Part shown: piece by piece, positions 1 through 7,330 of the stretch
Numbering within the stretch: the stretch's first letter is position 1
Layout of the letters: each line of letters opens with the position of its first letter
Source of the DNA: an uncultured bacterium
GTDB taxonomy: Bacteria > Actinomycetota > Coriobacteriia > Coriobacteriales > Atopobiaceae
Reading direction: 5' to 3'
Length of the DNA: 27,379 bases
NCBI GenBank assembly: GCA_905214175.1
Contig: CAJMLD010000003.1
Coordinates: 1-27,379, forward strand
Notes under the pieces: generated by a model
Database searches by the model: none
What the model was told of the DNA's origin: nothing
Seen by the model: the letters and a program-made list of their open reading frames with translations, nothing else
Translations under genes and position numbers: made by a program

Positions 1-198
1 GCCGCTCATAATCATGGCGACCTTGTAGCTGCTCTGCTCGGAATCGGACCCAGAAGCGGAGCTGTCGGACGAGCTGGAGCTGGAGCCAGAGCCGCCGCAG
101 CCCGCAAGGGCGAGCGCGCCCATGCTGCCAAGACCCAAAGCGATGGCCTGACGCCTGTCGAGCATGGCGGCGGACAGAGACTTCTTGATTTCACTCAT
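1..198 (-). CDS. BMP-family substrate-binding lipoprotein, N-terminal part only
   Basis: Only the first 66 codons are present; the gene runs off the left edge. The visible protein starts MSEIKKSLSAAML, has a DRRQAIAL stretch like a twin-arginine signal, a hydrophobic segment, and a lipobox LALAGC with the lipidated cysteine at residue 34. A Ser/Gly/Asp-rich linker follows, then YKVAMIMSG, which resembles the first beta strand of BMP (basic membrane protein) nucleoside-binding proteins. It lies downstream of two permeases and an ATPase of the matching ABC family, on the same strand, so it is probably the extracytoplasmic binding subunit of that importer. The 157-base gap and hairpins between it and the permease suggest it may be expressed at a different level. 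Substrate is inferred to be a purine nucleoside or related compound; binding residues lie outside the window. Confidence 0.8.
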   Translation of the reverse strand, partial: MSEIKKSLSAAMLDRRQAIALGLGSMGALALAGCGGSGSSSSSSDSSASGSDSEQSSYKVAMIMSG

Positions 199-262
199 GA
201 TGTGCCCTTTCCTTCCTCCGTTACGAGAAGCGCAGGTTGCGCCCCTCATCCCTGAAACCCTC

Positions 263-292
263 CCCCAAGCACGCTACACGGATAGCTTGGGG
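263..292 (-). terminator. Inverted repeat before the lipoprotein gene (possible weak terminator or processing hairpin)
   Basis: CCCCAAGC (263-270) pairs perfectly with GCTTGGGG (285-292) across a 14-base loop. In minus-strand RNA it lies between the last permease and the binding-protein gene. There is no good U tract after it, so a partial terminator or RNA-stabilising hairpin is as likely as a true terminator. Confidence 0.35.
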
Positions 293-313
293 ATGAACCA
301 AAGAGTAGCGTAA

Positions 314-349
314 GCGGCACTCGGTGTTCGGTGACGGGCCGCGTGCCGC
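314..349 (-). terminator. Inverted repeat just after the permease stop codon
   Basis: GCGGCAC (314-320) pairs with GTGCCGC (343-349), beginning 6 bases past the permease stop. In minus-strand RNA it is followed by a mixed, only modestly T-rich stretch. It could attenuate transcription between the permeases and the lipoprotein. Confidence 0.35.
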
Positions 350-355
350 CGGGAA

Positions 356-1288
356 CTATCGCTGCTCGCGGAAGTACGGCTGCCCGTTTGCCTTGGGGCC
401 GGCGTGCTTGGAGCCAAAGAAGATAAGCGCGACGATGGTGAAGATGTACGGGATCATCTTGAAGAACATGACCGGCGCCGCCTGGAACTGGGCCTGGAGT
501 GCCACGTTGAGGCCGTCGAAGAAGCCAAACAGGAGGCTTGCGCCCAGGACGCCAAGCGCGCTCCAGCGGCCAAAGATCACCGTTGCCAGAGCAATGAAGC
601 CGCGGCCCATCACGATGCCGTCGGTATAGATGGGGGTGTAGCACAGGGTGAGGAACGCGCCACCCGCGGCGGTCAGCGCACCGCACACGATGCAGGCAAG
701 GTACTTAACGCGCACGACGTCGATGCCCGGGGTCTCGGGGGCATGGGGGTTCTCGCCCACGGAGCGGAACGAGAGGCCCGCGCGGAAGTGCTTGAAGAAG
801 TAGCGAACAAGCGGGACCAGGATAAACGCCAGGTAGGCAAGAAGCGTCTGGTTGAAGAACGCATTGCCTATGAAGGGAATGTCCGACAGCCCGGGGATAG
901 CGATGCTTTCCATCTGGGCGCCCGTCGCGTTGGCGGAGTTCGAGCCCACAAAGAGGTTGTAGCCAAAGAGCGCGATGGCCGGTGCCAGGATGTTGATGGC
1001 CATGCCCGTAACCACCTGGTCGGCGCAGAGCGTGACCGTGCAGAAGGCGTAGAGCATGTTGACGAGAACCCCAGCGACCATGCCGGCGAGAAGGCCCACC
1101 CACAGGTTACCGGTCATCTTGCCAACGGCGAAGCCCACAAAGGCGCCGATGGCCATGACACCCTCGAGGCCAATGTTCACGAGGCCAGCCCGCTCTGAGA
1201 AGACCTCGCCAAGCGCCGCCAGCAGAATAGGCACGGCGCCCATGGTCATGGCCTTGAGAATCGTGGGAAGTGCAGTCATGAAGTCCAT
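356..1288 (-). CDS. ABC nucleoside-type importer, permease subunit 2 (NupQ-like)
   Basis: A 310-residue, strongly hydrophobic membrane protein with about eight or more predicted transmembrane segments. The conserved GEVFSERAGLVNIGLEGVM stretch near residues 27-45 and the SVGENPHAPETPGID cytoplasmic loop near 176-190 are typical of the second permease (COG1079-like) of BMP/nucleoside ABC importers, as in Bacillus NupNOPQ. It should form a heterodimeric channel with the permease encoded just upstream. Its ATG shares one base with the upstream stop codon (TAATG), so the two are translationally coupled, as expected for a fixed stoichiometry. A ribose or other sugar substrate is the main alternative, but the NupQ-type loop sequence and the purine-enzyme neighbours favour a nucleoside or purine. 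Confidence 0.9.
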   Translation of the reverse strand: MDFMTALPTILKAMTMGAVPILLAALGEVFSERAGLVNIGLEGVMAIGAFVGFAVGKMTGNLWVGLLAGMVAGVLVNMLYAFCTVTLCADQVVTGMAINILAPAIALFGYNLFVGSNSANATGAQMESIAIPGLSDIPFIGNAFFNQTLLAYLAFILVPLVRYFFKHFRAGLSFRSVGENPHAPETPGIDVVRVKYLACIVCGALTAAGGAFLTLCYTPIYTDGIVMGRGFIALATVIFGRWSALGVLGASLLFGFFDGLNVALQAQFQAAPVMFFKMIPYIFTIVALIFFGSKHAGPKANGQPYFREQR

Positions 1289-2379
1289 TACGCGTTCACC
1301 TCGGCCTTCTTGGCCCTTGCGTCCAGCCTTGCGGCGACGTAGGCCTTGATCTTGGGGAGCTTGACGGCGGCCATGCCGGCGACGGCAAAGATGATGATGA
1401 GGCCGCGGATGATCTCGACGATGGCGGTGGGAACGCCAATGACGCTCTGCATCATGGTTCCGCCCGTGGAGAGGACACCAAAGAAGAACGCCACGAAGAT
1501 AGCAGCGATGGGGTTGAGCTGCGCGATGAGGGCAATTGCCACGCCGTCAAAGCCAAAGCCCGAGCCAAAGCCGTCGGCAAGACGGTACGGGGTCTTGCCA
1601 AGGAGCTCGACGGCACCGCCCAGACCGGCGATGGCCCCCGAGAGGATGAAGGCGAGCAGAACCAGGCGACGAACAGGGAAGCCATTCACCCTCGAGGCGA
1701 TGGGGTTCATGCCAACCGCGCGAATCTTGAAGCCAAAGGAGGTGCGGAAGATGACGTACCAGATGAAGATGCCCAGCACGATGGCGAGAATCACGCCCAC
1801 GTGCGTGCCAAGGACCTCGGGGAGACGTGCAGACTGCGGGATGGCGATGGTCTTGGGCAGGCCGTTATCGGAGTAGACGTTCTTGTAGATGTACTCCATG
1901 AAGTACATGGCCACGTAGTTGAGCATAATCGTGGTGATCATCTCGTTGAGGCCGCGGGTGATCTTCATGATGCCCGGGAGAAGTCCCCAGATGGCGCCAG
2001 CCACAATGCCGGCGAGAAGCCCCAGCGCAAGGCCGGCGGGACCCTCGAGCCCCAGGCCGAGGACGCAGGCCGCGGTGGCGCAGCCGCCCATGATGAACTG
2101 ACCCTCGCCACCCAGGTTAAAGACGCCGCACTTGTAGGCGAACGCCGCGCACAGTCCGGTGAAGATCAGCGGGCAGGCACGCTCGAGCGTCTTGCTCAGC
2201 TTGGCGCCGTCGCCCAGGGAACCCTGGATCATAGCCGCATAGCCCTCGAGCGGGTTCTTCCCCAGACACGCGATGATGATCGCGCCAATGATCAGAGCCA
2301 GGAGCACGGCGATAATCGGCGTGAGGATCATCATGCGCCTCTCGCTGCGCTCCTCCGGGCTCAGAGCCTTCTTTGCCAC
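1288..2379 (-). CDS. ABC nucleoside-type importer, permease subunit 1 (NupP-like)
   Basis: A 363-residue membrane protein with a positively charged N-terminus (KKALSPEERSERR), a first hydrophobic helix near residues 16-40, and many further helices. The segments KCGVFNLGGEGQFIMGG (near 84-100) and RAVGMNPIASRVNGFPVRR (near 221-239) are hallmarks of the COG4603-type permease that pairs with COG1079-type subunits. The start is GTG, chosen because a strong GGAGGGGG ribosome site lies 5 bases upstream and overlaps the stop codon of the ATPase gene. It forms the transmembrane pore with the next gene product and is energised by the ATPase encoded immediately upstream in the same transcript. Confidence 0.9.
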   Translation of the reverse strand: MAKKALSPEERSERRMMILTPIIAVLLALIIGAIIIACLGKNPLEGYAAMIQGSLGDGAKLSKTLERACPLIFTGLCAAFAYKCGVFNLGGEGQFIMGGCATAACVLGLGLEGPAGLALGLLAGIVAGAIWGLLPGIMKITRGLNEMITTIMLNYVAMYFMEYIYKNVYSDNGLPKTIAIPQSARLPEVLGTHVGVILAIVLGIFIWYVIFRTSFGFKIRAVGMNPIASRVNGFPVRRLVLLAFILSGAIAGLGGAVELLGKTPYRLADGFGSGFGFDGVAIALIAQLNPIAAIFVAFFFGVLSTGGTMMQSVIGVPTAIVEIIRGLIIIFAVAGMAAVKLPKIKAYVAARLDARAKKAEVNA

Positions 2380-2391
2380 GTTTACCCCCTC

Positions 2392-3903
2392 CTACTTTCC
2401 TGCCATGGCGAGCGAGATCTCCTTGATGGGAGGGTTCGCGCCCGGATACGTACCCATGATCTGGCCCTCGAAGAGAACAACGATGCGGTCGGAGAGCTTG
2501 AGCACCTCGTCAAAGTCGGCCGAGATGAGAAGCACCGCGCACCCGGCGTCGCGCTGGGCCACAATCTGGTTGTGAATGAACTCGGTGGCGCCGATGTCAA
2601 GGCCGCGGGTGGGATAGACCGCCACCAGGAGCTTGGGGTGCCCCTCGAGCTCGCGGGCAAGGATGACCTTCTGCTGGTTGCCACCGGAGAGGCTGCGGGC
2701 CGTCTGATCGACAGAGATGCAGCGGATGTCGTTCTCCTCGCGCAGACGCTCGGCATAGGAGTGAATCTCGCCCATCTTGAGCCACTTGCCGTGACCGAGG
2801 GAGAACTGATCGGACTCGGTCTGCTTGAGCACGAGGTTCTCGGCGATAGTCATATCACCCACGAGGCCCATCTTGTTGCGGTCCTCGGGAATGTTGCCCA
2901 GGCCGGCGTCAATGAAGGTCTCGGGCGAGAAGACGGCAATCTCGTTTCCATCGGGGCCAATGACCTTGCCAGAGTCTGGCTTGACGAGGCCGGTCACGAC
3001 CTCGGCCAGGGGGGTCTGGCCGTTGCCGTCGATACCTGCGACGCCCAGGATCTCGCCCTTGTGGATGGTGAGCGAGACGTCCTTCAGGCCACCGTGCTTT
3101 ATCTCGGGATGGTACGAGACGTTCTGAAGGACAAACTCGTCCTTGGTGGCGTTGGAGACCTTCTCGTAGGTGTTCTCGACGAACTTCTGGCCAATCATGA
3201 GGTCGGCCAGCTCCTGCTCGGTGGTGTCGGCGACGCGCACCGTCTCGACCGTCTCGCCGCGACGAAGCACCGTGACGCGGTCGGAGATGCGCATGACCTC
3301 GCGCATCTTGTGGGAGATGAAGACGATGCCCTTGCCCTCGGCGGTAAGCGAACGCATGATGTCGAAGAGACCCTCGACCTCGAGGTCGGTAAGAACGGCC
3401 GTGGGCTCGTCAAGGACGAGCAGGTCGGCGCCACGGAACAGCACCTTCATGATCTCCACGCGCTGCTGCATGCCAATGGACATGTCGCCGACCTTCTCGT
3501 CGAGGTCGATCTCCAGGCCATAGCGGTCCATGATCTCCTCGACGGCCTTGCGGTCCTCGCCCTCCTGCAGCAGGGGCGAGTTGTGGCGCTTGTCGCCCAG
3601 GATGATGTTCTCGAGGCCCGTCATGTCCTCGATGAGCATGAAGTGCTGGTGGACCATGCCGATGCCCTGCTCAACGGCAACGCGCGGCGAGGAGATGCTC
3701 ACCTCCTTGCCATGCATGAAAATCTTGCCTTCGGTGGGTTGGTAGAGCCCAATAAGGACGTTCATGAGCGTGGACTTGCCCGCGCCGTTCTCGCCCAGAA
3801 GGGTGTGCACCTCCCCCTCCTGAACGTCGAAGGTCACGTTCTTGTTCGCGTAGAACGAACCGAAGCGCTTGCTGATGTTCTCCATTCTCAGCAACTCGGC
3901 CAT
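2392..3903 (-). CDS. ABC nucleoside-type importer, tandem ATP-binding subunit (NupO-like)
   Basis: A 503-residue protein with two fused nucleotide-binding domains, the usual length for this family. Domain 1 has Walker A GENGAGKST (37-45), signature MSIGMQQRVEI (141-151), and Walker B LLVLDEP (161-167). Domain 2 has a degenerate P-loop GIDGNGQTPL (290-299), a good signature LSGGNQQK (405-412), and a Walker B that reads LLVAVYPTRGLD (425-436), so the catalytic glutamate is absent. One weak and one active site is normal for sugar/nucleoside tandem ATPases. The gene is the first of the transport block and is separated from the hydroxylase gene by 69 bases carrying an AT-rich motif, so it may have its own promoter as well as readthrough from upstream. 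Confidence 0.92.
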   Translation of the reverse strand: MAELLRMENISKRFGSFYANKNVTFDVQEGEVHTLLGENGAGKSTLMNVLIGLYQPTEGKIFMHGKEVSISSPRVAVEQGIGMVHQHFMLIEDMTGLENIILGDKRHNSPLLQEGEDRKAVEEIMDRYGLEIDLDEKVGDMSIGMQQRVEIMKVLFRGADLLVLDEPTAVLTDLEVEGLFDIMRSLTAEGKGIVFISHKMREVMRISDRVTVLRRGETVETVRVADTTEQELADLMIGQKFVENTYEKVSNATKDEFVLQNVSYHPEIKHGGLKDVSLTIHKGEILGVAGIDGNGQTPLAEVVTGLVKPDSGKVIGPDGNEIAVFSPETFIDAGLGNIPEDRNKMGLVGDMTIAENLVLKQTESDQFSLGHGKWLKMGEIHSYAERLREENDIRCISVDQTARSLSGGNQQKVILARELEGHPKLLVAVYPTRGLDIGATEFIHNQIVAQRDAGCAVLLISADFDEVLKLSDRIVVLFEGQIMGTYPGANPPIKEISLAMAGK

Positions 3904-3943
3904 GCCTACCGCCTTTCGCCGACAGACGCTATCAAACCGTCAT

Positions 3944-3970
3944 CTGAACAAACATAGTTTTGCATCAAAG
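3944..3970 (-). promoter_or_regulatory. AT-rich element upstream of the transporter genes, similar to the one at the ssnA promoter
   Basis: In minus-strand reading it contains TTTGATGCAAAA followed by TATGTTTGTT. The ssnA promoter region has TTTGAAGCAAAA followed by TATTTGTT. The two blocks match closely, with 3 extra bases between them here. It sits in the only gap of note between the hydroxylase and transporter genes. No convincing -10 box was found, so a shared regulator site is inferred rather than shown. Confidence 0.4.
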
Positions 3971-3972
3971 TG

Positions 3973-6771
3973 TTAACGGGACTTTTCCGCCTCCTTGCCG
4001 GCCGTCTTCTTGCGGGAATATGGCGTCCCCTCAAGGGGAAGCTTGGTACGAAGCACACCATCGACCCGGTGATAGGCGTTCTGGATGGCGGGAGCCGTGG
4101 GGATGGTGGCAATCTCGCCAATGCCCTTGCCGCCGTACGCAACCGGAAGGAGGTGTTCCTTCTCGACGTAGATAGCATCGATGTGCGGAATCTGGTTGGC
4201 GCGGAGAAGCCCCAGAGTGCCGTAGTGCGCCTGAGGGACGCAGTCCTTGAGCGGGAAGTCCTCGGTGAGCGCGTAGCCCATGCTCATGAGGACGCCGCCC
4301 TCAATCTGGCCCTGGATGGCAATGGGGTTCACGACCTTGCCCGAGTCATGAGCCGCGTAGACCTCGCTCACGCGGCGGTCCTTGTCGAGAATCACGCAGG
4401 TGGTGGCGTAGCCATAGCACACGTGGCTCTTGGGGTTGGGCTTGTCGGCACCCAGCTTGTCTGTGGGCTCGAAGTAGACGTAGCGGAACTCGTGGCCCTC
4501 GAGCGCGGCAAGTGCCGCAACGGGGTCGTGCGGCACCGCGGCGTGTCCAGCCGTGAGGTCACCCGGGTGGTTGTCCACATAGGGAGTGTTGTCGTCGTAC
4601 TCGATGGTGGCGCCGTCACCGTGGGCGCACACGGGAGTTGCGGGAACCTCCTGGCCTCCCTCGACAGCGAGCATGGCGTCACGCAGCAGGAAGGCAGCAC
4701 CGCGTACAGCCTCGCCGGTGATGACGGTCTGACGAGATCCCGAGGTGGTACCGGAGTCCGGAGCAGCCTCGGTGGAGCACTCACCGTTCTCGATGGCAGA
4801 CTTGGGCAGCCCCGTTGCCTCGGCGACGTCCTGTTGGAAGACGGTGTTGCAGCCCTGACCAATGTCGGAGGTGGCCGAGTAAATCACGGCGCGACCGCCC
4901 TCGACGCGGATGTTGGCGCGGCCGGCGTCGGGCAGGCCCACGCCCACACCGGAGTTCTTCATGGCGCAGGCGAGACCAGCGTGGTCGGCGTTCTTCTCGT
5001 ACACGTCCTTCACCGCAAGCAAGGTCTCCTTGAGGGCGGTGGAGCAGTCGGCGATCTGGCCGTTGGGCAGCGCCTCACCGGGCTCGATGGCGTTGCGGTA
5101 GCGAATCTCCCAGGGAGAGATACCAACCTCGTCGGCGAGGAGGTCGATAAGGCACTCGAGGGCAAACTCGCTCTGGCAGACGCCAAAGCCGCGGAAGGCA
5201 CCGGCGGGCGGGTTGTTGGTGTAGTAGCCGTAGCCGCGGATGTCGGTGTTCTGGTAGGTGTAGGGGCCAACGGCGTGGGTGCAGGCGCGCTCGAGCACCG
5301 GGCCACAGAGGCTCGCGTAGGCGCCGGTATCGAAGTTGATCTCGCAGTCCAGGCCCGTGAACTTGCCGTCCTTATCGCAGCCCAGGGTGAAGGTGCCCAG
5401 CATGGCGTGGCGCTTGGGGTGGAAGTCGATGGACTCCTGGCGCGTGAAGCGGCACTTCACCGCGCGCTTGAAGCGGTAGGCCGCAAGGGCGGCGAGGTGC
5501 TGGGCAGAGACGTCCTCCTTGCCACCAAAGCCGCCGCCCACGAGCATGGTCTGGACCACCACGCGCTCGGGGGTCTTGTCCCAGCCAAACATGTGGGCAA
5601 CTTCCTTGCGCGTGTCGTAGGCGCCCTGGTCGGTCGAGAAGATCTTCACGCCGTCCTTGTAGGGAATGGCGACGGCGCACTCAGGCTCGAGGAAGGCATG
5701 CTCGGTGAAGGGTGTCTCGAAGGTGTGCGTGACCACGTGAGCGGAGTTCGCAAGGGCCTCCTTGGCGTTGCCACGGGTCACGTGGCGGCTCTGGCAGACG
5801 TTGTCGTGCAGCTCCACGAGGTTGCCAAAGGCGTTAAAGCTCTTGTGGATGATGGGGGCACCCGGCGCCTTTGCCTCGGCAATGTTGCGCACCGGCTCCA
5901 GGGGCTCGTAGTCAACGCGCACAAGGCGCTTGGCGCGCTCGAGGGTCTTGGTGTCCTCGGCAACAACCAGGCAGATGGCGTCACCCACAAAGCGGGTGAT
6001 GTCGCCCTCGGCGATGAAGACGTCCCAGTCCTGGATGAGGTGGCCAACCTGGTTCACCGGCACGTCCTTGGCGGTAAGCACGCCAAGGACCCCTGGCAGG
6101 GCCTCTGCCTTGGTAGCGTCGATCTTGAGGACGCGGGCACGCGGGTACTTGGAACGCACGGCAGACGCGTACACCATGTCCGGGAAGTCGCGCTCGTCGA
6201 GGTCATCGGGGTACTTGCCGTAGCCCAGGACCTTGCGGCGCACGTCCACGCGAAAGGCGCGCTTGCCCACGCCGTAGTCGTCACCGTGCTCGAGGTCCTC
6301 GTCAATCTGCGCATCTCCGCGCAGGACGGCGGCGGCGAGCTGAATGCCCTCGATGATCTTCTTGTAGCCGGTGCAGCGGCACACGTTGCCGCGAATGGCC
6401 CAGCGGACCTCCTCCTCGGTGGGGTTGGGATTCTGGCGCACCAGGGCGGCACCGCTCATCACCATGCCGGGAATGCAGAAGCCGCACTGCACGGCGCCCA
6501 CGGCGCCAAACGCATAGACGAACGCCTCCTGCTCCTCGTGGGTAAGGCCCTCGACGGTGAGGATCTGCTTGCCCTGGGCAAGCTTGGTGGTCATGACGCA
6601 GCCCTTGGTGGCAATGCCGTCGATGACCACGGTGCAGGTACCGCAGGCGCCCTCCGAGCAGCCATCCTTCACGGAGGTGAGATGCAGGTCATCGCGCAGG
6701 AAGCGCAGAAGCGACTTGTTCTCCTCGGTCGTGACCTCGCGACCGTTCACATAGAAGCTGTAGGTTGCCAT
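3973..6771 (-). CDS. xdhD: Xanthine-dehydrogenase-type molybdenum hydroxylase, fused 2Fe-2S and Mo-binding subunit (probably selenium-dependent class)
   Basis: A 932-residue protein. Residues 1-75 form a plant-type [2Fe-2S] domain (C38, C43, C46, C58). Residues 76-150 form the second [2Fe-2S] domain (C96, C99, C131, C133). The rest is the aldehyde oxidase/xanthine dehydrogenase a/b-hammerhead and molybdopterin-binding part, with VGGGFGGKED, the GAFRGFG loop carrying a substrate-contacting arginine, and a C-terminal GGKGIGEIATIP segment containing the expected catalytic glutamate. There is no FAD domain, as in E. coli XdhD and the selenium-dependent xanthine dehydrogenase class, where selenium is a labile cofactor rather than selenocysteine. 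It should hydroxylate a purine or similar N-heterocycle and needs a partner for electron output. It starts 12 bases after the polyferredoxin gene. The exact substrate, and selenium use, are inferred from neighbours ygfK and ssnA. Confidence 0.88.
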   Translation of the reverse strand: MATYSFYVNGREVTTEENKSLLRFLRDDLHLTSVKDGCSEGACGTCTVVIDGIATKGCVMTTKLAQGKQILTVEGLTHEEQEAFVYAFGAVGAVQCGFCIPGMVMSGAALVRQNPNPTEEEVRWAIRGNVCRCTGYKKIIEGIQLAAAVLRGDAQIDEDLEHGDDYGVGKRAFRVDVRRKVLGYGKYPDDLDERDFPDMVYASAVRSKYPRARVLKIDATKAEALPGVLGVLTAKDVPVNQVGHLIQDWDVFIAEGDITRFVGDAICLVVAEDTKTLERAKRLVRVDYEPLEPVRNIAEAKAPGAPIIHKSFNAFGNLVELHDNVCQSRHVTRGNAKEALANSAHVVTHTFETPFTEHAFLEPECAVAIPYKDGVKIFSTDQGAYDTRKEVAHMFGWDKTPERVVVQTMLVGGGFGGKEDVSAQHLAALAAYRFKRAVKCRFTRQESIDFHPKRHAMLGTFTLGCDKDGKFTGLDCEINFDTGAYASLCGPVLERACTHAVGPYTYQNTDIRGYGYYTNNPPAGAFRGFGVCQSEFALECLIDLLADEVGISPWEIRYRNAIEPGEALPNGQIADCSTALKETLLAVKDVYEKNADHAGLACAMKNSGVGVGLPDAGRANIRVEGGRAVIYSATSDIGQGCNTVFQQDVAEATGLPKSAIENGECSTEAAPDSGTTSGSRQTVITGEAVRGAAFLLRDAMLAVEGGQEVPATPVCAHGDGATIEYDDNTPYVDNHPGDLTAGHAAVPHDPVAALAALEGHEFRYVYFEPTDKLGADKPNPKSHVCYGYATTCVILDKDRRVSEVYAAHDSGKVVNPIAIQGQIEGGVLMSMGYALTEDFPLKDCVPQAHYGTLGLLRANQIPHIDAIYVEKEHLLPVAYGGKGIGEIATIPTAPAIQNAYHRVDGVLRTKLPLEGTPYSRKKTAGKEAEKSR

Positions 6772-6783
6772 CTCTCCTCCTCC

Positions 6784-7254
6784 CTAGAGGCCCTTGGCAA
6801 TGACGCCGAAAACATCGTGGATGACCCCGCGCGGACACTTGGACGCGCACATGCCGCAGGAGATGCAGTCCTGCTGGTCGATAACCGCAAGGTTGTCGGT
6901 CACGTGGACCGCATCCGACGTGCAGGCCCGCTCGCAGGCACCGCAGGCGATGCAGCTTACCTGGCACACCGCGCGCACCGCAGAACCAATCTCGTGGTTG
7001 GAGCAGAGCACCTGGATGCGCTGGTGACGCGGAACAATGTCAATGATGTGCTGCTCGCACATGCGGGCGCACAGACCGCAGCCAATGCAGGCATCGCGGT
7101 TCACGTGCGCCACGCCGTTCTCGTTGAGCTCGATCGCGTGCATGCGGCAGGCGGCAACACACGCGCCACACCCAATGCACCCATATGAACAGCGGTCGGG
7201 CGCGGGTCCCCCTGCGCACCTCACAACCGCAACCATGTCCTTCTTACGTGCCAT
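6784..7254 (-). CDS. Polyferredoxin with four 4Fe-4S motifs, RnfB C-terminal-like
   Basis: A 156-residue soluble protein with four CxxCxxCxxxC motifs: C26/C29/C32/C36, C56/C59/C62/C66, C101/C104/C107/C111, and C130/C133/C136/C140. Extra cysteines lie at 13, 22 and 97. The layout, including VRCAGG...DRCSYGC at the start and the paired-cluster halves joined by IDIVPRHQRIQVLC, closely follows the cytoplasmic cluster-rich part of RnfB. The RnfB membrane anchor is absent. It lies between ygfK and the hydroxylase gene in the same operon, so it most likely carries electrons from the hydroxylase's 2Fe-2S centres to the YgfK flavoprotein or to another acceptor. The start is supported by a GGGGGACTGAGG ribosome site just upstream. 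The electron partners are an inference. Confidence 0.85.
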   Translation of the reverse strand: MARKKDMVAVVRCAGGPAPDRCSYGCIGCGACVAACRMHAIELNENGVAHVNRDACIGCGLCARMCEQHIIDIVPRHQRIQVLCSNHEIGSAVRAVCQVSCIACGACERACTSDAVHVTDNLAVIDQQDCISCGMCASKCPRGVIHDVFGVIAKGL

Positions 7255-7278
7255 ACCTCAGTCCCCCGTATGCGTTAC

Positions 7279-7306
7279 GGCGGGACGGCCACGCAGCCGC
7301 CCCGCC
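7279..7306 (-). repeat. GC-rich intercistronic hairpin between ygfK and the polyferredoxin gene
   Basis: GGCGGGACGGC (7279-7289) pairs with GCCGCCCCGCC (7296-7306), 10 of 11 positions, over a 6-base loop. No T tract follows on the minus strand, so it is more likely an mRNA processing or stability element than a terminator. Confidence 0.45.
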
Positions 7307-7330
7307 CGTGTGTTTCTCGTAGCTCCGCGC

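Noticed and set aside
1801..3957. Very long open frame on the plus strand opposite the permease and ATPase genes
   Set aside because: Its translation is rich in His/Asp/Val/Leu/Gly with no domain. It is the antisense shadow of GC-rich codons in real minus-strand genes.
3973..6771. Selenocysteine (in-frame TGA) in the hydroxylase
   Set aside because: The frame is uninterrupted. Selenium use, if any, would be as a labile cofactor.
3970..7188. 1072-codon plus-strand frame opposite the hydroxylase and polyferredoxin genes
   Set aside because: It is an antisense artefact of high third-position GC. The minus strand carries complete motifs for a known enzyme.
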